Origin: Streptomyces griseoviridis | GTDB taxonomy: Bacteria; Actinomycetota; Actinomycetes; Streptomycetales; Streptomycetaceae | Length of the DNA: 64,000 nucleotides | Assembly (NCBI GenBank): GCA_014649155.1 | Contig: BMSM01000002.1 | Coordinates: 1-64,000, forward strand | Reading direction: 5' to 3' | Shown: positions 8,755 through 26,366 of the stretch, piece after piece | Layout: each line of letters opens with the position of its first letter | Position numbering within the stretch: position 1 is the stretch's first letter | Translations under genes and position numbers: made by a program | The notes under the pieces: model-generated | Databases searched by the model: none | Told to the model about the DNA's origin: nothing | Seen by the model: only the letters and a program-made list of their open reading frames with translations

Positions 8755-9546
8755 CCGCGGGCGTGCGGGCGCGCCGGCCAGGGCCGCCCGCACCTCCTGC
8801 TCGACCAGGGAGGGTATCTCCCCGCCGCGGGAGGCGAAGTAGAAGTGCCCGCCCTCGAAGACACGGCAGCCCCGGAAGCGTTCGCCGTACTCCGCCCACC
8901 CCGCCAGCTCCGCGGGCGACGCCCAGGGGTCCCGTGCCGCGCCGAACACCGTGAACGGCACCGGCACGTCCAGGTCGCGGTCCACGGCGGGCCGCCAGTT
9001 CTCCACCAGGCCGAAGTCCGCGCGGATCACCGGCTCCAGCAGCCCCCACAGCTCCGGGTCGTCCAGCACGTGCTGGGGCGTGCCGCCCATGCGGGCCAGC
9101 TCGGCACGCAACTGCCCGGACGACAGCCGGTGCAGCGCGGTGGGCCGCTCGGCCACCGCGCGCGGGCAGCCCCGCCCCGAGAGCCCCAGCCAGACCGGCA
9201 CCGGCAGCCGGGCCGCCGCCAGCGCCAGGGTCAGCTCGTGCGCCACCAGGGCGCCCATGCTGTGCCCGAAGAACGCGAACGGCCGGTCGAGCCGGAGCAG
9301 CAGCTCGTCGAGGAACGTCCGCACCAGTGTCTCCGTGTCCTCCACCGGCGTCTCGTCCGCCAGCATGCCGCGCCCCGGGGCGTCCGTCAGGCAGATCTCC
9401 CAGTCCGGCGGGAAGTACCGGGCCCAGTCCCGGAAGGCGAGGTGGGACCCGCCGGCGTGGTGGAACAGGAACAGCCGGGCCCGCGGGCGCGGCACCGGCC
9501 TGGCCGGGAAGACCGCCCCGCTCCCTGTCTCCGGACGCGTCACCAC
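8749..9546 (-). CDS. Type II (editing) thioesterase
   Basis: About 265 residues with an alpha/beta-hydrolase fold: LFLFHHAGGS at the start, FFGHSMGALVAHE with the nucleophile Ser near 96, and GGHFYF with the catalytic His near 238. Type II thioesterases of NRPS clusters hydrolyse wrong or stalled acyl groups from carrier domains in the cytoplasm. The open frame runs upstream to 9681, but homology starts only after the GTG pair at 9546/9543, which follows a GGGAGG. It is transcribed away from the large NRPS, sharing the 270-base intergenic region that contains the SARP-type repeats. Confidence 0.93.
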   Translation of the reverse strand: MVTRPETGSGAVFPARPVPRPRARLFLFHHAGGSHLAFRDWARYFPPDWEICLTDAPGRGMLADETPVEDTETLVRTFLDELLLRLDRPFAFFGHSMGALVAHELTLALAAARLPVPVWLGLSGRGCPRAVAERPTALHRLSSGQLRAELARMGGTPQHVLDDPELWGLLEPVIRADFGLVENWRPAVDRDLDVPVPFTVFGAARDPWASPAELAGWAEYGERFRGCRVFEGGHFYFASRGGEIPSLVEQEVRAALAGAPARPRS

Positions 9547-9635
9547 TGCGCCATCGCCTCCCTCACCGGCCCTGACGGGCCCTCGACTCCGACGGTGGGA
9601 CGTGCGTCCCGTCCGGCCAGTGTGCGCACCCGCCC

Positions 9636-9663
9636 CTGACGACCGGCTGACGACGGCCTGACC
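9636..9663 (+). promoter_or_regulatory. Triple 11-bp SARP-type repeat, NRPS/thioesterase promoter
   Basis: CTGACG at 9636-9641, CTGACG at 9647-9652 and CTGACC at 9658-9663 are spaced exactly 11 bases apart on the + strand. Three hexamers in helical phase between two divergent biosynthetic genes are a strong candidate operator for the SARP encoded at 22110. Confidence 0.75.
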
Positions 9664-9694
9664 CGGCGGGCCGTCACCCACCCCCCGGACGAAC

Positions 9695-9711
9695 CGTCAG
9701 ACACTCGTCAG
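9695..9711 (-). promoter_or_regulatory. Second SARP-type repeat, opposite orientation
   Basis: CGTCAG at 9695-9700 and 9706-9711, that is CTGACG twice on the minus strand with an 11-base period. Together with the + strand array at 9636 it gives one array per direction in the divergent promoter. Confidence 0.65.
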
Positions 9712-9816
9712 CGGTCCGCCAGAGCCGGCGGCGACGATGGCCCGCGAGGCGCCCTCCCGCCCCGCACGGCGGGTCGGGCGCCCGGACCCGTTCCGGCGAT
9801 CCAGGGGGCATTCCCG

Positions 9817-18889
<9,073 letters not shown>

Positions 18890-18890
<1 letters not shown>

Positions 18891-20080
18891 TGACCCGGCC
18901 GACCGCCGCGCGCCCGGCCGACGGACCCGCGCCCGCCCCCGGCCCCGCGGCGCCGGTCGTGGAACCGCGTCCGCACCCGGACCCCACGCCCGCCGCCCGG
19001 CGCCGCGCGCTGCTCGCCGAGCCGCCCTTCGGGGAGGTCTTCACCGACCACATGGTCACGGCCCGCTGGACCCCGGACGACGGCTGGGGCCGGGCGGTCC
19101 TGGAACCGTTCGCGCCGCTGCGGATGAGCCCGGCGGCGGTCGGCCTGCACTACGGGCAGAGCGTCTTCGAAGGGTTCAAGGCCTACCGCCGGGGCCCGGA
19201 CCGGGCGGTGGTCTTCCGCCCCGCCGACCACGGACGCCGGCTCGCGGCCTCCGCCCGGCGGATGGCCGTCCCCGCGCTGCCCACCGACCTGTTCACGGCC
19301 GCCACCGAGGCGCTCGTCCGCGCGGACCTGGACTGGATACCCGAGGGCGACGACCGGAGCCTCTACCTGCGCCCGGTGGTCTTCGCCGACGAGCCGCACC
19401 TGGCCCTGCGGCCGGCCCGCTCCTACCTGTTCCTGCTCCTGGCGTTCCCCACCGGGAACTTCTTCACCGGCGGACAGCGCGCCGTGACCGTGGCGGTCAG
19501 CGAGGAGTACGTGCGGGCCGCACCGGGCGGCACCGGCGCGGCCAAGTGCGGCGGCAACTACGCCGGGAGCTACCTCGCCCAGGAGGAGGCGGCCCGGCGC
19601 GGCGCCGACCAGGTGGTGTGGCTGGACGCCGTGGAGCGCCGGTACGTCGAGGAACTCGGCGGCATGAACCTGTTCTTCGTGCACGGCGAGGGCGACCGGG
19701 CCGAACTCGTCACCCCGCCGCTCACCGGCACCATCCTGCCCGGCGTCACCCGGGACACCCTCATCACGCTCGCCCGCGACCGGGGCATGCGGGTCAGCGA
19801 GGCCCCGGTGTCGCTGGCGGACTGGCGGGAGGGCTGCGCCCGGGGCCGGATCACCGAGGTGTTCGCGTGCGGCACCGCGGCCCGCGTCACCTCCGTGGGC
19901 AAGGTCCTCACGGGCGACGGAGCGTGGACCGTGGGGGAGGGCGTGCCGGGGCCGGTCGCCGGGCGGCTGTCCGCGCTCCTCGCCGCCGTGCACCGGGGCG
20001 AGGAACCCGACCCGCACCACTGGTGCCATGTCGTGGACCGGTCCGCCCCGGGCGGGTGGGCCGGCCGGGAACGGGGTTGA
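18890..20080 (+). CDS. Branched-chain amino acid aminotransferase (IlvE-like, class IV)
   Basis: A 396-residue class IV PLP aminotransferase. LHYGQSVFEGFKAYR, the Schiff-base Lys219 in GGTGAAKCGGNYAGS, and EVFACGTAARVTSVG are typical of actinobacterial IlvE. The first 40 residues are a Pro/Ala-rich extension. The start codon overlaps the methyltransferase stop (ATGA), so the two products are made in coupled amounts. The likely job is to remove and return the amino group around C-methylation, converting Leu (or Ile/Val) to its keto acid and the methylated keto acid back to the amino acid. A purely housekeeping role is less likely given the coupling and the cluster setting. Confidence 0.92.
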
Positions 20081-20397
20081 CGGGCGGCCCCGCCGAGTGG
20101 AAGGCTTGTCCCATGATCTACTGAGTCGCGGGCGCTGCCCCTCTCCTCGGCAGGCCCCGATCCCTGCCCCCGCCGTCAGCCGTGGGACGTGACGTTCCCG
20201 CGACGGCGCCCGGCAGTCGGGCCCTCTCCCACTCACCACCGCATACGCGGCGGTCCGTTCCGCGCGTCCGGGCACGAGCCCGCGCCGCGGGACACCGGCG
20301 CGCGCCCCGGGCGTGCCCGGCAAGGGGGAGCCGCAGGAGACGGGCGGTCAGGTTGCTGTGTGCGTTCGACACCCCGACCCCGCTCAGGAGATCACCC
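20081..20397. other. Intergenic region before the exporter gene
   Basis: 317 bases without a supported gene. It follows the aminotransferase stop and leads into the MFS gene, whose AGGAG lies at 20386-20390. I see no convincing hairpin or SARP-type repeat. Confidence 0.5.
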
Positions 20398-21990
20398 ATG
20401 TCCCAGCAGTCGTCAGCGTCAGCCCCGCTGTCGCCGGCACCTCCCCAGCGCGACCCCCGCCGCTGGTGGATCCTCGCCGTCCTCTGTTCGTCCCTGTTCG
20501 TGATCGTGCTGGACAACACGATCCTGAACGTCGCCATCCCCTCCATCACCGAGCAGCTCGACGCGAGCACCGCCCAGATCCAGTGGACGATCAACGCCTA
20601 CACACTGGTGCTGTCCGGTCTGCTCATCACCGCCGGCGGACTGTCCGACCGGCTCGGCCGCAAACGGGCGCTGCTGCTCGGCCTGCTGGTCTTCGGAGTG
20701 GGCTCCGCGATCGGCGCGTTCGCCGGCTCGCCCGAGGTGCTGATCGGTGCCCGCGCCCTCATGGGCGTCGGCGCGGCCTTCCTGATGCCCGGCACCCTGG
20801 CCGTGCTCGTGCGCACCTTCGACAACGAGGAACGCCCGAAGGCCATCGGCATCTGGGCGGCCGTCTCCTCCGTCGGCATGGCCCTCGGACCCGTGCTCGG
20901 CGGGTTCCTCCTCGACCACTTCTGGTGGGGCGTCACCTTCCTGATCAACGTGCCGGTCGCGGTGGTCGGCCTGATCGCCATGGGCGCGCTGCTGCGCGAG
21001 TCCAAGGACCCGGCCAACGCCCGGCCCGACCTGATCGGCGCCCTGCTGTGCACCGTGTCGGTGGTCGCGCTGGTGTGGGCGGTCATCTCCGTGCCCGGCC
21101 AGGGCTGGCTCGACCCCGAGACCCTCGGGGCCGGGCTGCTCGGACTGGCCGGCGCGACGGTCTTCGTCCGCTGGGAGCTGCGGGCGCCGGACCCGATGCT
21201 GGACATGACGATGTTCAAGAACCCCAAGTTCCGCGGCGCCGTCTTCGGTGGCATCCTCAGCGCCTTCGGCATGGCCGGTTCGCTGTTCCTGCTCACCCAG
21301 GATCTGCAGTTCCTGCGCGGGTACGCCCCGCTGGAGGCGGGTGCCCAGCTCACCCCGATGGCCGTGGGCGTCCTGATCAGCAGCATCCTGATCAGCCCCC
21401 GGGTGGTGAAGAAGCTGGGCATCGGCAAGGGCGTGGCGCTCGGCGTGACCTGCTCGGCGGCCGGTCTGCTCACGGTCGCGCTGGCGCCCGACGACGGGTA
21501 CCTGGTCCTCGCGGCCGGGCTGCTGCTGCTCGGCGGCGGCGCGGGCATCTCCGGGCCGCTGGTCGCCAACGCGCTGATGAGTTCCATCCCGCCTGAGCGG
21601 GCCAGCACCGGGTCGGGCGTCAACAACACCCTCCAGGAACTGGGCAGCGGGCTCGGCGTCGGCGTCCTCGGCGCGGTCCTGGTCGCCGCCTTCTCGCAGA
21701 ACCTGCCCGGCGGTCTCGGCGGAGCCGCCGCCGAGTCCTTCCCCGCCGCGGTGGCCGCCGCGGGTGACGACAGCGGGCTGCTCGCCCAGGTGCGGGACTC
21801 CTTCGCCGACTCCCTGACGGTCAGTCAGCTCATCGGTGCCGCGGCGGTCCTCCTCGGCGGCTGGCTCGCCGGCGCGCTGCTGCTGCGCGCCGACCGCGCC
21901 GACCGCGCGCGGGCCGCGGCGCGGGAGGCCGAAGCGGCCGTGTCCGGTTCCGGCCGGGCGGACGGCGCCGCGGACGACCGCCCGGTCTAG
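20398..21990 (+). CDS. MFS multidrug exporter (DHA2/EmrB-QacA type, 14 TM)
   Basis: 530 residues, rich in long hydrophobic segments spread as in 14-helix DHA2 transporters. The start region WWILAVLCSSLFVIVLDNTI holds the family motif of helix 1, GRKRALLLGLL is the loop 2-3 motif A, and PGTLAVLVRTF and GPVLGGFLL are motif C-like. These proton antiporters export drugs across the cytoplasmic membrane. Placed between the amino-acid modifying pair and the regulator, it probably exports the cluster product and adds self-protection. The start ATG 20398 has CAGGAG eight bases upstream. The C-terminal 25 residues are a charged cytoplasmic tail. Confidence 0.92.
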   Translation: MSQQSSASAPLSPAPPQRDPRRWWILAVLCSSLFVIVLDNTILNVAIPSITEQLDASTAQIQWTINAYTLVLSGLLITAGGLSDRLGRKRALLLGLLVFGVGSAIGAFAGSPEVLIGARALMGVGAAFLMPGTLAVLVRTFDNEERPKAIGIWAAVSSVGMALGPVLGGFLLDHFWWGVTFLINVPVAVVGLIAMGALLRESKDPANARPDLIGALLCTVSVVALVWAVISVPGQGWLDPETLGAGLLGLAGATVFVRWELRAPDPMLDMTMFKNPKFRGAVFGGILSAFGMAGSLFLLTQDLQFLRGYAPLEAGAQLTPMAVGVLISSILISPRVVKKLGIGKGVALGVTCSAAGLLTVALAPDDGYLVLAAGLLLLGGGAGISGPLVANALMSSIPPERASTGSGVNNTLQELGSGLGVGVLGAVLVAAFSQNLPGGLGGAAAESFPAAVAAAGDDSGLLAQVRDSFADSLTVSQLIGAAAVLLGGWLAGALLLRADRADRARAAAREAEAAVSGSGRADGAADDRPV

Positions 21991-22109
21991 GCTCCGACGT
22001 CCGGATCACGCCGCGGACGCGGGGCCGGACGGGCGAGGCGAGAAGCGGTTGGGAGTGGCCTTCCGGACGGCGCGTCGCGGGAGGCCGCCGGCGCGCCACG
22101 CGCCCCGGG

Positions 22110-23276
22110 TCAGTCGTGCTGCAGTACGGCGGCCCGGCGCTGCGCCCCGACGGCCGCGGGCACCGGCGACGGGGGTTCCGCGGCCTTCAGGGCCTCTTCC
22201 AACTGGTCCGACAGATGGCGGACCGTCGACACCAGCGCCTGCTGCTGGGTCGTCAGCTTCTGTACCAGTGAACGCAACTGGCGCAGTTCACCACCGAGCG
22301 CCGCCGGGTCCGTCTGACCGCCCGCGCCGCCCGCGCCGCCCGGGGCGGGCACCGGCGTGCCGCCCGGCGCCCGTACGGGCCGCTGGGGCGGCACGGCGGG
22401 CTGCCGCCGCACCGGGGGAACCGGTGGCACGGCCGGAGCCGGTGACTGCGGAACGGACCGCAGGGCGACCCGCTGCGGCCCGCCGCCCTCGGTGGCGGTG
22501 GCCGCCTGCGGATCGAGCAGCTCGGGGGCGTGCGACAGGATCTGCTGCATACGCTTGCTGAGCGCCGGCACCGGATTGATGCCCAGGGCGTCCGCCAGGT
22601 GCCGGCGGGCCCGTTCGTACACCCCGAGAGCCTGCGCCTGGTGGCCGGAACGGTAGAGCGCCACCATGAGCTGGTCGTAGAAACGTTCCCGCAGCGGGTG
22701 GCTGATGGTCAGCTCCTCCAGCTCCGCGATGACGTTCTGATGCATCCGGGCGCGCAGCGACACGTCGTACAGCAGCTCCAGCGCGCTGAACCGGGACTCC
22801 TCCAGCATCGTCGCGCCGGCCGCGCAGATGGGGCCGCGGCTGCCCTGGAGCGCGGTCCCGCGCCACAGCCGCAGCGCGCTCCGCAGGGTCTTCTCGGCGA
22901 GTACCGGGTCCTTGTCGGCACATCTGCGCGCCCGGTCCACGGTCTGCATGAACAGCTCGCTGTCGATCTGCTCGGGGTCGGCGCGCAGCCCGTAGCCGGA
23001 GTCGCGGGTGATCAGCCGCTGCTGCGGCTGGCCGCCCTCCTGGTCGACCCGGTCCATGAGCCGGCGCAGGCGGTAGACCTGCGCCTGGAGCGCGTTGGCC
23101 GACCTCGGGGTGAGTTCGCCCCAGACCTCCTCCCCGAGCTTCTCGGTGGAGACGATCGATCCGTATTTCACGATCAGCGCGCCGAGGAGGGTGCGCTGCT
23201 TGTGGCTGTTGAGCGGTACACGACGCTGATGGACGTTGTCGTACAACTCGGTGGGACCCAGGACTCTGAACTTCAC
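22110..23276 (-). CDS. SARP family pathway activator with C-terminal coiled coil
   Basis: 388 residues from the GTG at 23276 (MKFRVLGPTELYD), which has GGAGAAGG just upstream; a TTG 12 bases earlier is also open. An OmpR-type winged helix (about 1-95) with NSHKQRTLLGALI and ANALQAQVYRLRRLMD is followed by a BTAD domain (about 100-245). SARPs activate antibiotic genes by binding heptamer repeats spaced one turn apart. Unlike short SARPs, it has a Pro-rich linker (about 265-315) and a C-terminal helix with heptad pattern (LRQLRSLVQKLTTQQQALV), likely a coiled coil. The CTGACG arrays at 7521 and 9636-9711 are its probable targets. It reads opposite to the exporter. Confidence 0.92.
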   Translation of the reverse strand: MKFRVLGPTELYDNVHQRRVPLNSHKQRTLLGALIVKYGSIVSTEKLGEEVWGELTPRSANALQAQVYRLRRLMDRVDQEGGQPQQRLITRDSGYGLRADPEQIDSELFMQTVDRARRCADKDPVLAEKTLRSALRLWRGTALQGSRGPICAAGATMLEESRFSALELLYDVSLRARMHQNVIAELEELTISHPLRERFYDQLMVALYRSGHQAQALGVYERARRHLADALGINPVPALSKRMQQILSHAPELLDPQAATATEGGGPQRVALRSVPQSPAPAVPPVPPVRRQPAVPPQRPVRAPGGTPVPAPGGAGGAGGQTDPAALGGELRQLRSLVQKLTTQQQALVSTVRHLSDQLEEALKAAEPPSPVPAAVGAQRRAAVLQHD

Positions 23277-23653
23277 AGCCTTCTCCAAGAGATACGAGAA
23301 CGGTTTTCCAGCGGTCTTCGTGAGGTATCTCGAACAGGCCTTCCCGAGGGATATCGAACTGCCGTCCAGTGGCTTCCCCTCCGGCCGAGTAAACGGAGTC
23401 GCCCCTGCGATGTCAACGCCACCCGGAAGGCGGACGGTCGGCCCTCGCGGCGCCGGTCAGGAACGGCTAGAGGACGGCCTGAGGAATGAGGCAGAAGGGT
23501 TTACCGGCGCCGGAGGGCCGCCTGACGGAATGCGGTGCCGTACGCCCTTGAGTCACTGTCGAGTCCTTCTCCAGCGCGAGCTGTCATGCTCGAAGGTCAC
23601 GCCTGTCCGACCCCGGCCCGGTGCCGGGCCGCACTTCCCCCGGAAGGAACCGC
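23277..23653. promoter_or_regulatory. Divergent region SARP / hflX with tandem 11-bp repeats
   Basis: 377 bases between the leftward SARP gene and the rightward hflX. The 11-mers ACGGCTAGAGG (23463-23473) and ACGGCCTGAGG (23474-23484) lie directly in tandem and share 9 of 11 bases, about 190 bases upstream of the SARP start. They may be an autoregulatory site or a target of a higher regulator. The rest holds no gene I can support. Confidence 0.55.
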
Positions 23654-25060
23654 ATGACCTCTCCCGAACGCCCCTTCGGCCTCGCCGACGCGCTCGACGC
23701 CTCCGACGAGTCCCAGGACACCGGGCTGCGCCACGTGCGGGGCCTGTCCGCGCAGCCGGGGGAGGGGGCCGCCGCCGCGGAGCAGCGGACGGCGGGGCCC
23801 GAGCGCGTCGTCCTCGTGGGTGCCTGGACGTCCGGCACGCTCGCCGAGGCCGAGAGCTCCATGGCCGAGCTGGCGGCCCTCGCGGAGGCGGCGGGCGGTC
23901 TGGTGCTCGACGGTGTCATCCAGCGCCGCGACAAGCCCGACCCGGCCACCTTCATCGGTTCCGGAAAGGCGCAGGAACTGCGGGAACTCGTCGAGGAGTG
24001 GGCGGCGGACACCGTGGTCTGCGACGGTGAGCTGAGCCCGGCCCAGCTGGTCCGCCTCGAGGAGGTCGTCAAGGCGAAGATCGTCGACCGGACCGCGCTG
24101 ATCCTGGACATCTTCGCCCAGCGCGCCACCTCCAAGGAGGGCAAGGCGCAGGTCGAGCTGGCCCAGCTCCAGTACATGCTGCCCCGGTTGCGCGGCTGGG
24201 GGCAGTCGCTGTCCCGGCAGATGGGCGGCGGCGGAGGAGCGGGCGGGGGCATGGCCACCCGCGGCCCCGGTGAGACGAAGATCGAGACCGACCGGCGGCG
24301 GCTGCGGGAGAAGATCTCCAAACTCCGCCGCGAACTCGACGAGATGAAGACCGGGCGCGACGTCAAGCGCATGGAGCGCAGGCGCAACAAGGTGCCCTCG
24401 GTCGCGCTGGCCGGCTACACCAACGCGGGGAAGTCCTCGCTGCTCAACCGCCTGACCGGCGCGGACGTGTACGTCAGGAACGCGCTGTTCGCCACGCTCG
24501 ATCCCACCGTGCGCCGCGGCCAGACCAGCGGCGGCCGTACCTACACCCTCGCCGACACCGTGGGTTTCGTCCGGCATCTGCCGCACCAGCTCGTGGACGC
24601 CTTCCGGTCCACCCTGGAGGAGGTCGCCGAGGCGGATCTCATCCTGCACGTCGTGGACGGTACGCATCCCGACCCGGAGGCGCAGATCGAAGCGGTCCGG
24701 GCGGTGATCGGGGAGATCGGCGGTGCGGGCGTCCAGGAGATCGTGGTCGTCAACAAGGCGGACGCGGCGCCCCCCGAGGTGCTGAGCCGCCTCCTGGAGG
24801 CCGAACCGGGCGCGGTCGCGGTCTCGGCGCGCACCGGGCAGGGCTGCGACGCCCTGCTGGCCCGCGTCGAGGAAGCCCTGCCGCAGCCGGACGTCGAGGT
24901 GGAGGTACTCATCCCCTACACCCAGGGCCACCTGGTGTCCCGCGTCCACGAAGAGGGCGAGATCCTCACGGAGGACCACGACGAGAACGGCACGCGCCTC
25001 AGGGCGAACGTGGACGCGCGGCTCGCGGCGGAACTGGCCGCCTATACGACCCTGTCCTGA
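23654..25060 (+). CDS. hflX: HflX-type ribosome-associated GTPase
   Basis: 468 residues. An N-terminal HflX domain (VLDGVIQRRDKPDPATFIGSGKA) is followed by a helical linker containing RGPGETKIETDRRRL and a GTPase domain: G1 GYTNAGKSS (about 254), G3 DTVGFVRHLP, G4 NKAD. HflX splits stalled 70S ribosomes, and HflX homologues give resistance to macrolide/lincosamide-type drugs in Listeria and mycobacteria. Start ATG 23654 follows GGAAGGAA. Its neighbours are a SARP regulator and a proline-hydroxylase-like gene, not the usual chromosomal hflX surroundings as I recall them. The N-terminus is shorter than the Streptomyces housekeeping protein I remember. It may be a second, cluster-dedicated copy protecting ribosomes from a streptogramin B. 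That role is inference. Confidence 0.93.
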   Translation: MTSPERPFGLADALDASDESQDTGLRHVRGLSAQPGEGAAAAEQRTAGPERVVLVGAWTSGTLAEAESSMAELAALAEAAGGLVLDGVIQRRDKPDPATFIGSGKAQELRELVEEWAADTVVCDGELSPAQLVRLEEVVKAKIVDRTALILDIFAQRATSKEGKAQVELAQLQYMLPRLRGWGQSLSRQMGGGGGAGGGMATRGPGETKIETDRRRLREKISKLRRELDEMKTGRDVKRMERRRNKVPSVALAGYTNAGKSSLLNRLTGADVYVRNALFATLDPTVRRGQTSGGRTYTLADTVGFVRHLPHQLVDAFRSTLEEVAEADLILHVVDGTHPDPEAQIEAVRAVIGEIGGAGVQEIVVVNKADAAPPEVLSRLLEAEPGAVAVSARTGQGCDALLARVEEALPQPDVEVEVLIPYTQGHLVSRVHEEGEILTEDHDENGTRLRANVDARLAAELAAYTTLS

Positions 25061-25073
25061 CCCCTGCCTGTCC

Positions 25074-25103
25074 GGGGCCGTCCGTCCTCCGACGGGCGGC
25101 CCC
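25074..25103 (+). terminator. Terminator after hflX
   Basis: A 13-base-pair GC-rich hairpin (GGGGCCG-TCCGTC paired with GACGGG-CGGCCCC, one G-U) with a CTCC loop, 14 bases after the hflX stop and followed by a short T-containing run. Confidence 0.8.
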
Positions 25104-25483
25104 TTCGGGTGCGCTCGGGAAAAGCCGTCCCGGCGTCCGGTGAATTCCCGGTGCGCCTCTTTCCGTCCGTCCTTGAGCGGCTTTCGAGCGGCCGTGCACC
25201 ACGCCGGTTGTGGCGGGGACCGGGCGCCTTCTACGGTGATAGCGCAGAACCCGGTTCGGGAGATCCGCCGCGGCGATGTGCGTACACCGCTGCCGGACCC
25301 CGTCCCTTTTCCCGCACCCGGCCGCCGGAACGCGGCCGCGCCGGCCCCTGTCGCCCTGTGTCGAACAAGGGAGCGCGAGCAGTCCAGAATCCGTTCCGGT
25401 ATGCGCCGATGTGCCGCCGGGCCGCTCCACCGTTTCGGCCCGGACGGCCCGGACCCCTTTCTCCCCCGAGGAAAGGCCCCACC
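25104..25483. other. Leader/promoter region of the hydroxylase gene
   Basis: 380 bases without a gene I can support. It must hold the promoter of the dioxygenase at 25484, whose CCCGAGGAAAGG site lies just upstream of the ATG. No clear SARP-type repeats seen. Confidence 0.45.
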
Positions 25484-26290
25484 ATGTCTGTGTCCGCGCC
25501 CCTGCTCGACGCGAAGGTGCGTTACGGCCGGGACGGATGGCTGCCGTTGCCCCACACGCTCAGCGATCCGGACGTCAGGAAACTCCGGCAGCGCATCGAG
25601 GGGATCAGCCGGGAGCAGCGCCCCGAAGTGGTCCTCGAAGAAGGGTCGTCGGCCGTACGGGCCTTGCACGGCTGCCACGACTTCGACGAGGTCTGCGCCC
25701 GGCTCGTCCGCCTGCCCGCCCTCGTCGGCCTCGCCGAACAGCTCCTCGGCGGCCCGGTGTACGTCTACCAGTTCAAGGTCAACATGAAGCAGGCGCACGA
25801 GGGCGCCGCCTGGCCGTGGCATCAGGACTTCGCGTTCTGGCACCACGAGGACGGGATGGGCGCCCCCGACGCGGTCAACATCGCCATCTTCCTCGACGAC
25901 GTCACCGACGAGAACGGTCCGCTCGAAGTCATACCCGGCAGCCAGCACGCCGGGATCGTCGAGGACACCGCCCGGCCGGGCCGCGAGCGCAGCCACGACT
26001 GGCGCCACCACGTCTCGGCCAAGCTGGAGTACGTCGTACCGGACGAGATCGCCGGCCGGCTGGCGGGCACCTTCGGGGTGCGGCGCCTCACCGGACCCGC
26101 CGGCACGGCCGTGGCCTTCCACCCCAGCATCATCCACTCCTCCTCCAACAACACCTCCGCACAGCGCCGTTGCGTGCTGCTCATCACCTACAACCGCGTC
26201 ACCAACACCCCGGCGCACCCGGTCAGGCCGCCGTTCCTGGTCAGCAGGGACAGCACTCCGGTGGTCCCGGTGGACGCCGACCGGCTCTGA
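25484..26290 (+). CDS. Fe(II)/2-oxoglutarate dioxygenase, proline 4-hydroxylase-like
   Basis: 268 residues of the phytanoyl-CoA dioxygenase (PhyH) superfamily. The iron triad is visible as WHQD (His113, Asp115) and the distal His218 in SIIHSSSNN; an Arg in QRRC probably binds 2-oxoglutarate. The protein lines up along its length with the trans-proline 4-hydroxylase of Dactylosporangium as I recall it: VRALHGCH, VYVYQFKVN, PWPWHQDFAFWHHEDGM, ENGPLEVIPGS, LLITYNR. Such an enzyme would make free 4-hydroxyproline for an NRPS; etamycin producers are known for a proline 4-hydroxylase. It is a single gene between two terminators, at the edge of the cluster. An ectoine-hydroxylase-like function is less likely. 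Confidence 0.85.
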   Translation: MSVSAPLLDAKVRYGRDGWLPLPHTLSDPDVRKLRQRIEGISREQRPEVVLEEGSSAVRALHGCHDFDEVCARLVRLPALVGLAEQLLGGPVYVYQFKVNMKQAHEGAAWPWHQDFAFWHHEDGMGAPDAVNIAIFLDDVTDENGPLEVIPGSQHAGIVEDTARPGRERSHDWRHHVSAKLEYVVPDEIAGRLAGTFGVRRLTGPAGTAVAFHPSIIHSSSNNTSAQRRCVLLITYNRVTNTPAHPVRPPFLVSRDSTPVVPVDADRL

Positions 26291-26293
26291 AAC

Positions 26294-26334
26294 CGCCGCC
26301 GCCCCGGGCACCATCGTGCCGGGCCGGGGCGGCG
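26294..26334. terminator. Terminator between hydroxylase and ABC-F genes
   Basis: CGCCGCCCCGGGCA pairs with TGCC/GGGC/CGGGGCGGCG around a CCATCG loop. It begins a few bases after the dioxygenase stop and lies 32 bases from the convergent ABC-F stop. Confidence 0.75.
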
Positions 26335-26366
26335 TGACGCGCCGCGCGGCGCGGTGCGGTGCGGTG

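Noticed and set aside
20111-20122. Tiny ORF ATG ATC TAC TGA after the aminotransferase
   Set aside because: Only three codons, no evidence of function; likely chance.
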